Below, one piece after another: positions 1 to 9,855 of a stretch of 62,000 nucleotides of DNA (its first letter is position 1; each line of letters opens with the position of its first letter). The translations under genes and the position numbers were made by a program. Source of the stretch: Glandiceps talaboti. Its lineage: Eukaryota; Hemichordata; Enteropneusta; Spengelidae. Where the stretch lies: the NCBI RefSeq assembly GCF_964340395.1, contig NC_135552.1:7378494-7440493 (forward strand), given 5' to 3'. The notes under the pieces were generated by a model. The model saw nothing but the letters and a program-made list of their open reading frames with translations. It had not been told where the DNA came from and ran no database searches.

Positions 1-342
1 ATATTTAATTTAGGCCGGGTATATGGTACAGAAAGCAATTATACTGAACTAGTTTCTTAAGACAACTAATCTTTGCCCCTTTCCAAGAAAACTGCACAGA
101 GTGTGCTCCAATAGTAATTGTAAGTTACCTGTATATCTGAGAAATAAATTATTATGGTGTTATTGGCAGCAAATTCTGCTGGACCAGGTAATTCTATATC
201 ATAAGACTAGTGGCAAACCATAGACATTGGAAATTCTCTATGTGCAAACATGGTAGTTGAGTTGTTTTCTAAAATGCAATCTTTTTCTGATCTGTAAAGC
301 ATTATTTTGAAATTAAATTGTCAGAATAAGATGTCTGATTTC

Positions 343-1205
343 TAATGTAATCTGGGTTGTCAGTGGCTGAGTGGTTAATGTAATCAGGGTTGTCAGTGGC
401 TGAGTGGTTAATGTAATCTGGGTTGTCAGTGGCTGAGTGGTTAATGTAATCTGGGTTGTCAGTGGCTGAGTGGTTTATGTAATCTGGGTTGTCAGTGGCC
501 GAGTGGTTAATTGTAATCTGGGTTGTCGATGGCTGAGTGGTTAATTGTAATCTGGGTTGTCGATGGCTGAGTGGTTAATGTAATCTGGGTTGTCAGTGGC
601 TGAGTGGTTAATGTAATCTGGGTTGTCAGTGGCTGAGTGGTTAATGTAATCTGGGTTGTCAATGGCTGAGTGGTTAATGTAATCTGGGTTGTCAGTGGCT
701 GAGTGGTTAATGTAATCTGGGTTGTCAATGGCTGAGTGGTTAATTGTAATCTGGGTTGTCAGTGGCTGAGTGGTTAATGTAATCTGGGTTGTCGGTGGCT
801 GAGTGGTTAATGTAATCTGGGTTGTCAGTGGCTGAATGGTTAATTGTAAGCTGGGTTGTCGGTGGCTGAGTGGTTAATGTAATCAGGGTTGTCAGTGGCT
901 GAGTGGTTAATGTAATCTGGGTTGTCGGTGGCTGAGTGGTTAATGTAATCTGGGTTGTCGGTGGCTGAGTGGTTAATGTAATCTGGGTTGTCAGTGGCTG
1001 AGAGGTTAATGTAATCTGGGTTGTCAGTGGCTGAGTGTTAATGTAATCTGGGTTGTCAGTGGCTGAGTGGTTAATGTAATCTGGGTTGTCGGTGGCTGAG
1101 TGGTTAATGTAATCTGGGTTGTCAGTGGCTGAGTGGTTTATGTAATCCTCTGGGTTGTCAGTGGCTGAGTGGTTAATGTAATCTGGGTTGTCGATGGCCG
1201 AGTAG
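343..1205 (+). repeat. 33-bp minisatellite of tRNA-like A-box units
   Basis: About 26 head-to-tail copies of a 33-bp unit (sometimes 34 bp when ttaatg becomes ttaattg). The unit core, gtggctgagtggttaa, resembles the 5' D-arm region of tRNA-Ser/Leu and fits the Pol III A-box pattern TRGYNNANNNG as tggctgagtgg. Copies differ by single substitutions such as gtcagtgg, gtcggtgg and gtcgatgg. The array runs directly into the head of a tRNA-derived SINE, whose first 17 or so bases match the unit. It therefore probably arose by tandem amplification of the SINE head or of a related tRNA-like sequence. No coding role is supported; the open frame through it exists because 33 is divisible by 3. Confidence 0.93.
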
Positions 1206-1450
1206 ATAGCTTGTACGTCTCTTACCTCTGCAGCCTGGGTTCAAACCTGCCAAGCGTTGACTAGGTTGGCTTAAAATTTAACCAAATCTGTATGTAAGAA
1301 AGGTGGTGCTCAGTTTGATACTACCGAACAAGGCAGGTTTCCCCGGGGTACTCTGGTTTCCTCCTTCGTCTTGAACACAAGGGCACCATAGCAACCATTG
1401 AACAAATTGCCAAATTTATTTGGACAAATAAAGATTATTATTATTATTAT
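1186..1450 (+). mobile_element. tRNA-derived SINE
   Basis: The head has an A box (tggccgagtag, about 1194) and a B box (ggttcaaacct, about 1238) at tRNA-like spacing. The body follows, with a segment gcaggtttccccggggtac then tctggtttcctcc (about 1333-1363). From memory this resembles a conserved core found in several animal SINE families (V-domain-like), but that is unconfirmed. The 3' end is acaaataaag followed by (att)n at about 1433-1450, a usual SINE tail. No clear target duplication is visible because the 5' side is occupied by the A-box minisatellite. Such elements are transcribed by RNA polymerase III and moved by a partner LINE. Confidence 0.8.
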
Positions 1451-3320
1451 TCAATATATATATTTAGATGAATTTTCAATGCATCATCTTTCCAAGTTGT
1501 GGCATTTCTGTAGGCTGATGATTTTCTTCATCAACCAATTATGTTTTACACAGAAAGTAACAAGTCATAACTAATATATTTTGCTAGCTCTGATTATCCT
1601 ATGTTACATAAAACTTTTGTTACAATCTCTAAAACTCACATCATACAAATGTAGGTCGGTCCAAAATGGCAAACACAAGAAGAAAACATTAGATAGTATA
1701 AATGTAAGATTGGTATTTATAAAAGTGAAATACAGTCAACAAAGTGAATGATTATAAGGGGTATTGTAAAGGACAGCATTAAGTGTAGTGGGTCTAGCTA
1801 TTGGAGATCCTAAGGTATGGGGGGGGGGGGGGTGAGATGGCAACACTCAACCACAGGTTTGGTAGGGATGTGCTGCACTGGTGCTAAAATCCATGCCTCA
1901 TTTTATACCAATTATTTTATATCCCCATTTTAGATCAATTTCAAGTTGTAATTTTGATTGATGCCATTATGAAATATTGGCTAATTAACCCCATTTTTAG
2001 ACCAGCTCATGAAAATACATACCCATGGTGTAGAGGGGATTTCTACCAGGGCTTCCCCATTAAAATGATATTGCAAAGTATATAATCTAATGCATGTTTT
2101 TAATATCAAAAGGACGACAAAATATCCTGTAAAACAATGGACAATTTACCTTGCATGAAAGTTTCCAAGCAAGTAATGATGTTGAATGAATAAATCTCAA
2201 CTATCGCCCTAAAATATGAGTTCTTTATAACATTGAAAATGTGCAAATTTTCATTGATTCTGGGATGCAAATGCTCTGTATGCAAATAAGCAATATGTGA
2301 CTCCAGATAGCAGTTGGCTGATTGGCTAAGATGATGACTCCTGTTGTAAAATAAATGCATCTGAAGTGTGCAGTGATCGATTTCAAATAAAATATTGATT
2401 TGCATATAATACAGAACGGTAACAATACCAGACATTTCACAGAGATGTCTACATTTCTCTTTTTTTTATATTTGTAAGAAAATTGGTAATGGTATTATAG
2501 TTATCCACCAGGACAAGTAAATGCAGGGTAAAAGTATTCGTAACTTAATATTTCGTATATCCATCTATAATTACTACAAACACGATTACGTCTCCCTGTG
2601 GTCAGAACAGCAGAGCATTGACCTTCGACCTATATCAGACGCCCTCTACAGAGCATGCAGAGGAGACGTGTTATACTTCGGTTTCATTCAGGTACGAGGT
2701 ACGTATGGCGAGTGTTGAAAGTCTATAAGTGGTAGATGACAGCTGCGACGGTATTTACGTTGGTTTGCTCATCTTATCAACAATACATTGACGGATAGTA
2801 CACGTGGATCACGTTATCATCAGGTAGGTGTATGCTACATATCGACATTTTACCTGTCGATCCACAGGAAAAAAAATTGTCGACAATGGAACAGTGCGAA
2901 TTTCTGGGTTTTACTGAATCACTTTCAACTATTTGGCCTAGCCTGTTTACAGCCAAAATATGAACGTCGCAAGTGGTTCAAACCGTTTTCCGTCCACCCA
3001 TGGTCAGAATCGAATGAGTTTGGTTTACTTCCAATGGTTACACAAAGCATGAATGCAATTTACCATTTACGAAGCTTTCACTAACCATGATATAAACATT
3101 AACAACGTAACAAATCCACTATTTATAGATGGGCGACACAACTATGTACCGATTACGTAACAACACCTTGTCCTGTGTTGCTGGTTTTAAAGTCATGATT
3201 TGTACCACAGACAATTGTCTGTGTTTGTACTAGTCTCATAAGTAGTAAAATGGCGCATAGTATAGCTTTGTGCTACACACGCAGTTACACTACCTAGCTT
3301 GTGCCAAAATTATTTTAATT
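1451..3320. other. Intergenic, no gene recognised
   Basis: AT-rich sequence with short chance open frames and a G14 run at 1819-1832. Near the right side, 2640-2830 is locally richer in GC and has two donor-like sites: cag then gtacga at 2691, and cag then gtaggt at 2823. Either could end a 5' untranslated exon spliced to the acceptor at 4361 of the zinc-finger gene downstream. That is inference; no promoter motif stands out. Confidence 0.5.
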
Positions 3321-3329
3321 GGGATTCAT

Positions 3330-3914
3330 ACGAGTATAAAGTTGGCGTCAGATTCAGATTCAGATTCAGCTAGCGTCATATTGAGCGTCAGATTCGGCGT
3401 CAGATAGCCTCAGATCCGAAGACACCCAACGGACTCAATCAAACCTGAAATAATACCGTTGAGACTACGGGGAAAGATTCTGCTTCACAACCTTTTGATG
3501 GAAGATGGAATGTCTCTGCTTGCACAATTTTAAATTTTAAATTCAAATTTTTAAAAATGACAACATATTACATACGTAAACTTAGCTTTTACTGACACTA
3601 TGTACATTATTGGCAAAACGTATCAACCAACGAACATACAGTGGCTGAACTTGGGCTATCAATGTCTTGGTTTCAAGTATTTCAACTCTATTTCACATAT
3701 TTTTCCCAAATAAAAATTGTGCAAGCAGAGACATTCCAACTTCCATCAAAAGGCTGTGAAGCGGAATCTTTCCCTGTAGTCTCAACAGTATTATTTCAGG
3801 TTTGATTGAGTCCGTCGGGTGTCTTTGGATCTGACGCTATCTGACGCTGAATCTTACGCTCAATATGACGCTAGCTGAATCTGAATCTGAATCTGACGCC
3901 AACTTTATACTCGT
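3330..3914. mobile_element. 585-bp foldback DNA transposon (MITE), 9-bp TSD
   Basis: The two ends are long inverted repeats of about 200 bp (3330-3528 and about 3717-3914), beginning acgagtataaagttggcg and ending with its complement. The arms contain runs of cagattcagattcag and several gcgtcag words. The element is flanked by identical 9-bp direct repeats, gggattcat, at 3321-3329 and 3915-3923. It has no open frame for a transposase, so it is non-autonomous. A 9-bp duplication is typical of Mutator-like elements, though Merlin-type elements (8-9 bp) are also possible; the superfamily is an inference. Confidence 0.92.
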
Positions 3915-3923
3915 GGGATTCAT

Positions 3924-4361
3924 GCTATATAAACTAGTTTGTAGTTTGTTTGTTTTTATCCCTAGACTATACGGTCTATGCCATACACGAGCCAATTGAA
4001 CAAAAAACTATGGAATATATATGTATACTCTGGTCATTCTACGTACATCACGACAACGCCTGATGTCACTGGTTCTGCTATGTTTGAAATATGAGTCAAA
4101 ATGTTCAAAATTGTCAATACCTTCCCTGATTTTTCTTTGATATTACTGGTGGTGGTATAATTATGTTACTCTTTTTGAATATTGTACTACATTCAGACAG
4201 AAAATAGTTGTGACCTAAGGATTGTCACTATGAGTCACTGAGTGAGTAGTGAGGTAAAGGCCCCTTAGGTCACTCATACCTTGGTTGAATGAAGAAAAAT
4301 ATGGGGAATAACATCTCAGTGCCAGATGCTAATTCATATATTTACACTCCCTTTGTTACAG
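3924..4361. other. Intron or 5' flank of the first zinc-finger gene
   Basis: No gene is seen. The stretch ends in a good splice acceptor, a pyrimidine-rich ctccctttgtta then cag at 4359-4361, so at least its right end is probably intronic and the coding exon begins at 4362. Confidence 0.5.
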
Positions 4362-4433
4362 ACAGTTACGTATATTCCCAACAGATACAAATAAAGTGAT
4401 CTAACAGAAAACTTGTGTGATTGATCAAAAAAC

Positions 4434-5735
4434 ATGGAGGAGAAGAAGGAACGTGAAGATGATTTCAACAGAGAACACCATCCTCATCATCAAATTAGTA
4501 TTGCAGATTATTCCCTTGATTCAGATCACCATCAAGATGGAACCATGGCAACCGAAGATGAATTAAAATCGGACTCGGTAACAATTCCTCATAAAGAAAA
4601 TAAATGCAATAGTACAAGTGTGCTGGATGAAGTGACAGTCAAAATAGAAAATGATGGAATACTGCATGAAGGTAATGTTGACACAGCACAGTGTCGTTGG
4701 ACAGTTGTTCATGGCAACTTATTAGTATCAGATGACCTTCAAAATGGACAGATGAATTTCACTGATGGTTTGTCGATAAGAGATGGAAGTCAGGGTACTG
4801 AAAAAGTTGTTTACTCACAACAACAAACTTTGACTCGGGACACAGAGGCAGGTAAAAATATTCCAGAATATGCAACTCCTGTCATGATGACAACATATAT
4901 TCCTGTACATAAACATTTACCAAGTGAAGGAAATAAAGATGCTGAGACCCTGGAAGAGGAAAGACCATTTGCTTGTTCGGTATGTAAGAAACGATTCAAA
5001 CGTAAAGGACACCTACAGGAACACATTGTCATCCACACAAATGAAAACCCACACATTTGTAAAGAGTGTGGTGAAAGTTTTCGATATAGAAGTGGTCTGA
5101 GTAGACACAGTGTTCGCCATGCCGGGGGTATGCAAATCATCTGTGATGTGTGTAGTAAAAGATACACAGACCGCAGCTCTCTCAAAGAACATATGAGGAC
5201 CCATACAAATGAAAAACCATTCGTGTGTAAAGAGTGTGGTTATAGGTTTCATCGAATTAGTTGTCTAAAGCGCCACATGAAGACCCATACAACAGAGACA
5301 CCATTTGTATGCGAAGAGTGTGGGAAGGGTTTCGATGCTATTAGTCATCTACAGAGACATGTGACCAGTCATTTGAATGAGAAGTTGGAAAGGCCATTTA
5401 TCTGTGGGGTGTGTGGCAAGGATTTCACCAAGAAATGCAATCTGCAAGGACACATGAAGATCCACACAAGAGATCGACTATTTGTTTGTGAATTTTGTGG
5501 TCGAGGTCATATTACTAATTCTGAATTGAAAAAACATGTGAGAATCCACACAAATGAAAGACCGTACCTTTGTGAGGTGTGCGGAAAGACTTTTACATTC
5601 AACAATTGCCTGACAAAACATTTGAGGTTTCATAGAAATGAAAGACCGTTTCCGTGTATGAAATGTGAGAAGAAATTTCATCAAGGTTCTGGTTTGAAAA
5701 GACATGTACAAAGAATGCATAAAGATGACTTGTAG
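4434..5735 (+). CDS. C2H2 zinc-finger protein, nine fingers (433 aa)
   Basis: Likely a nuclear DNA-binding transcription regulator; target unknown. Nine C2H2 fingers fill residues about 181-425, mostly joined by TGEKP-like linkers of the form HTNEKPF or HTNERPF, as in Kruppel-type proteins. Finger 7 (CEFCGRGH) has His in place of the usual core Phe. The N-terminal 178 residues are acidic and unstructured-looking, without a KRAB, BTB, SCAN or ZAD domain that I can recognise. They contain a psi-K-x-E motif (VKIE, Lys70) that could accept SUMO. The start is supported by an in-frame TGA at 4422-4424, just 3 codons upstream, and by a splice acceptor at 4361, so the coding sequence appears to sit in one exon with a 5' untranslated exon further up. 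It is a paralogue of the 13-finger gene at 9856, with shared linker style and a similar N-terminal motif. Frame intact throughout. Confidence 0.93.
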   Translation: MEEKKEREDDFNREHHPHHQISIADYSLDSDHHQDGTMATEDELKSDSVTIPHKENKCNSTSVLDEVTVKIENDGILHEGNVDTAQCRWTVVHGNLLVSDDLQNGQMNFTDGLSIRDGSQGTEKVVYSQQQTLTRDTEAGKNIPEYATPVMMTTYIPVHKHLPSEGNKDAETLEEERPFACSVCKKRFKRKGHLQEHIVIHTNENPHICKECGESFRYRSGLSRHSVRHAGGMQIICDVCSKRYTDRSSLKEHMRTHTNEKPFVCKECGYRFHRISCLKRHMKTHTTETPFVCEECGKGFDAISHLQRHVTSHLNEKLERPFICGVCGKDFTKKCNLQGHMKIHTRDRLFVCEFCGRGHITNSELKKHVRIHTNERPYLCEVCGKTFTFNNCLTKHLRFHRNERPFPCMKCEKKFHQGSGLKRHVQRMHKDDL

Positions 5736-7032
5736 TAGATGTGTTTTTATGATAATAATCAGATTGTGTGAGCTTTATCATGTCACTACTATTATAATGT
5801 AACTGAAAGAAGTATTGCATGTAAATAAGTGATACACTTTGAACTTTTCACTCCTCAGATTCAATCAATCAATTAAAAGAATTTGTATTGTGCTGAAATC
5901 CAATACGTACAATGTACAATACACAATGTTTTATGGCACTAAACAGTAACAATTGTGAGCAGATGCATCTTGTTATCATTTTGAATTTATCGACAGTAGG
6001 TGATGAACAAAGTTCAAGTTGTATACTATTCCATAAGAGGGGCACTGCTCGCGAGAATGAAAGTTCACCACATAGTTTGGATTACAACAGGGTACATGAT
6101 ATAGACTTAAATTTGTTGTTGGAGATTCACATTTGGATCTATCAATACAGGTGATGCAGAGTTTAACATTTTAGAAAAGCTTTCTTCCCCAAGAAAAAGA
6201 ACCAGTATGTAGATTTAACTATCAGTAGATTCACCACTCCTCACATAATTTAATTTATTTTGACCAAAATTAACATTTCAAGCTGATTCTTACGTTTTTT
6301 TCTGCCACTTTTTGTAAAAGGTACGATTATGTATATGTTGTTGTGTTTGCATCAATAAAAAATCACTTGATATATTTCTTCGATTCCATACGTTGGAATT
6401 GATTATTTTGGGATACCCGGATAAAATAGACCCCTTTGATGTAGGGGAGGGGAATTTCACAGTGCAGCAGAGAAACATTCTGATTTGAAGACAAGAATAC
6501 TTCTGTTCTGATTTGAACATGACTATGCTTAAACATTGAAATTCTCATGCACCTAGTCTCATCTCATTATTAGATTGGGTACATGAAATTTTGACACATA
6601 TTGCAATTTTTTAGTTACAGCAACTAATATTAAATTTAATACTGTCGAAAAAAAATGTCACAAATACAACGCTCAATAAATGTCACATTTCTGAAGTTTC
6701 AAAGATATTAAATCCACAATTCAATGTGTCGGTCATGTGCAGTCATTTTATTATCAAAAGTATAGCGATGATATCCAGATTGTGTGTCATTCTATACTAA
6801 AGGAAAACGAGTGGCATTTCTGTTTGTCTATCAACTTCAGTTGTGTAGTAGTACAATCTGCCATGATTTGACCTCTTAAATGTGTCATACCTAGGGGTGT
6901 CATATACCACTAGACCCTCTAAGCTGTTCATATTTCTTATTAAATTGTTACATTTATTCCAATCATATTTCATAATATTTTTGCCGACTTCAATACAATT
7001 AGATAATATGTGCACTTATTAGAAGTTCAATA
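5736..7032. other. 3' flank of zinc-finger gene, no further gene
   Basis: The 3' untranslated region probably lies here. Candidate poly(A) signals are attaaa at 5872-5877 and aataaa at 6354-6359; which is used cannot be told. Nothing else is recognised. Confidence 0.4.
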
Positions 7033-7334
7033 ACACGGAACTCAGGCTCAGTTAGTTTTGTTTTTACGAAAACAAACAAAAACAGACAAATAAACAAACA
7101 TAATAAATAAATAAATAAATACTGACAAAAATCAACAATAGATTAATCACAAATCAGTATCAACAATAATGAATTTTATCGCAGTATCAAGAATTAGTAT
7201 ATGTTTTCCTACATGCAAAATAGTCACAATGGGGGTATTTGGAATGAATGAATTTATTTATTTATTTATGCATATGTTTATGTGTTTGTTTCTTTGTTTT
7301 CGTAAACAAAACTAACCGAGCCTGAGTTCCGTGT
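7033..7334. mobile_element. ~300-bp foldback MITE
   Basis: Inverted ends: acacggaactcaggctcagt on the left is matched by the complement ending gagttccgtgt on the right, with a nearly matching stretch of about 25-30 bp and further AT-rich complementarity (aataaataaataaat against atttatttatttat). No clear target duplication is visible and there is no coding capacity. Confidence 0.75.
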
Positions 7335-9686
7335 GATTCAGTGTTGATTCCAGGCCTATAAAGCTGTGCACTGTTCAAGTTTGTGATATCAAGAAAGTAA
7401 ACAAAATTCAAATTCAGTGTATTTGGATAAAACTGCACAATCCCATTCTATTTACTATTACTCCAAAACTTGTTTTGGTCATATGTACAAAGTTCGATGT
7501 ATGCTATATAGAAACAATAACATTATTATTATTTGCTATTGTTTATAAAGTGCTGTACATATTTGACACAGGCTTCACTCTCTCTTGATTTTTGAAGTCT
7601 CAAATAATATCTACACCGTTAAGATGTTGTCTATCATCTAGGATGTAGTACATAGTTGTCATTGTTACAAACACACTTGGGTTTAGCTATCAAACTGAAT
7701 AAAATTGAAAAAAAATTACGCTACGGTTGAAGAGTACAATACACTTTCCTTGTTTACTTTTGCTCGTCGAGCGCCCCCTACAGTGTAAGAACCATAACAT
7801 GTGGGTCAAAGGTTACAGAGCATTTAGCTTTGTGATCGTAAGGTTATGACTGTATATAGTGTATGGTTCTAATCCGCTTTTCGTATATTGAATATTGTAC
7901 AGTACTCACCTAGTCATGAGTTTGTGAAGTTGAAGGTGATAATTCGATGATTGTGGTAAGTGGTACATATGTTATTTATCAAAGTTTATGCTGCAAACGA
8001 CGTAAATGCAAGGCCAAATTGAGTAAGGTCGACAACATTGTGTACGATGATCGACCTTGGGCATATGATATATGTATACAGTATAACAACTTTAATATGT
8101 ATAATGCAATGACTGTATTAACTGTGTCGATACTCCACTTGTTGGAAACCCCAACAGGAATGAAAATTGTTAAGACAAACAAAATAAGATGGATTTTTTT
8201 TTTAAATATGAAAATTATTGCAAATAAAAACAAAGCTACATGTACAATACAATTAGTGCAGCTACCGACACTCAATCCTGCTAGTAGTAGGGATATGCCA
8301 CTATAATGAACCAAGTTCATGTATGTATGTGTACATCCCTAGGACCGTGGGCCTTATGTGTTATATTAGATATTCTGGGCCTATGTAAGATGTGGGAAAA
8401 ACAAAATACCATATAGCTTAATTGCGAAATCTGACTTTGCTTTAGTCTCACTAATGCATCCATGGTTCATTATAGTGGGCTTTGTAGTCAATATTGGACC
8501 CAAGTCAATTGGACCCACATCAATTATGCAAGTAACTTGATCAACTAACTTTTCGATTTCATTACTTGGTTGACAAAGTAACGGAAAATCAGTTGAATTT
8601 GACTTGATTTACAGTGTATATATTGCGAATCCGGCTGTACTTGATTACCATACTTGTTAGAAGCAGATCAACATTACAACACTGATTTGCTAACTAGTAC
8701 ATTACATGCAAGGTTGCACTTTGCCATGTCGATACTACGATCTGACTAATAATTGCCCCCCATATTTGCTAGTAATAACAAAATGTGTAATTGTAAGACA
8801 TGTTGCTTATAACAGGGCGATGGTTGATCCGGTCGAGTTGTGTTGAGACAGGCTTTGGTGGAGGGTGCAATTGACACAGTCCAGCTTCCGCTGTAGTAAT
8901 TGCATGTCAAATAATGTTGACCAATGCTCAAACACCATATCTGTATTTGTGCCCCCACCCTACACTACATTCTACTTATTAAGAAAATAGTTGACAAGTG
9001 TAGTGTAGTCACATATGCACCCCAGTAGACAGGCTATGACCAAATGAATCAATTTTTATTTCAAATATTAGCAGAGAAACAACTTCATTTCATGCAACCA
9101 ACAACACCTAGAAATATGTACATGTATGATGTAGTCAAGTCTGTAAAGTAAATGGACACATTAAGAAATGGGGACAGTTTTTGAAATTGATAATTTAAGA
9201 AAAGTTTCCAAATACAAAATGTGACATTTCCATTATTAAGAAAAGAAAAGAGATGTATCATTTTTTTCTTTGTAATAAGCCCAATGAAAATGTTATTAAA
9301 TACAAAAAAAAATGTCTGTCAACATGTTGGCAGACATGTCTCAAATAAGTATACATGTACATTACTGGTAACATTAAACTCCATGTGTCTCCCCAAGGAA
9401 CTCACAGGGAATTAGTGTATGGTTTCCTGGGATTTGATCAGTGAAGATGAGTAGACATATACAGATTACCTTGTGACATTTATACAAATGTAATGATTAT
9501 TATAACAAGTGTGCTCAACAATTCATGTCTCATGAATTTCATAGAAAAAGATTTTCACAAAAATTGTATATTCTGTGTTATGTTTTGAAATGGCTCTAAA
9601 GGGGGTCACTGGTACAGTTATAGTTGATAGTTTAATACAACCAACAACATCTAAAGATTGACATAGTCTGTGTTTTATTCTTACAG
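7335..9686. other. Upstream region of the 13-finger gene
   Basis: No coding gene recognised. The open frame at 7947-8306 has no family signature and low-complexity AT-driven composition, so I do not call it. A small inverted repeat lies at 8298-8478. The stretch ends in a good acceptor, tgttttattctta then cag at 9684-9686, which suggests an upstream 5' untranslated exon somewhere in this interval. Confidence 0.45.
8298..8478. repeat. Short inverted repeat, possible mini-MITE
   Basis: A perfect 16-bp inverted repeat, ccactataatgaacca at 8298-8313 and its complement at 8463-8478, encloses about 150 bp. It may be a small foldback element; no target duplication is evident. Confidence 0.45.
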
Positions 9687-9855
9687 ATAAAGTACTAAAC
9701 TTGAAAACATAAACGAAATCATCATGGCTGAGTAGATAAACATGGAGAAAGCAGAGTGATACAGGAACACTATCAAAAGAGAAAAAACAAAGTGCCAAGT
9801 TGAAATCTGCAATGAAGATTCTTCAAAATATGTACAGTAACATCTTGATGTAACT

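Noticed and set aside
507-728. Repetitive minus-strand protein of TTQITL units
   Set aside because: It is only the 33-bp repeat read in a frame that happens to stay open.
343-1205. CRISPR-like regular array
   Set aside because: The repeats are directly abutting with no unique spacers and the window is clearly animal DNA; it is a minisatellite.
1186-1260. Functional tRNA gene
   Set aside because: A and B boxes are present, but the cloverleaf does not close and the sequence continues into a SINE body and (att)n tail.
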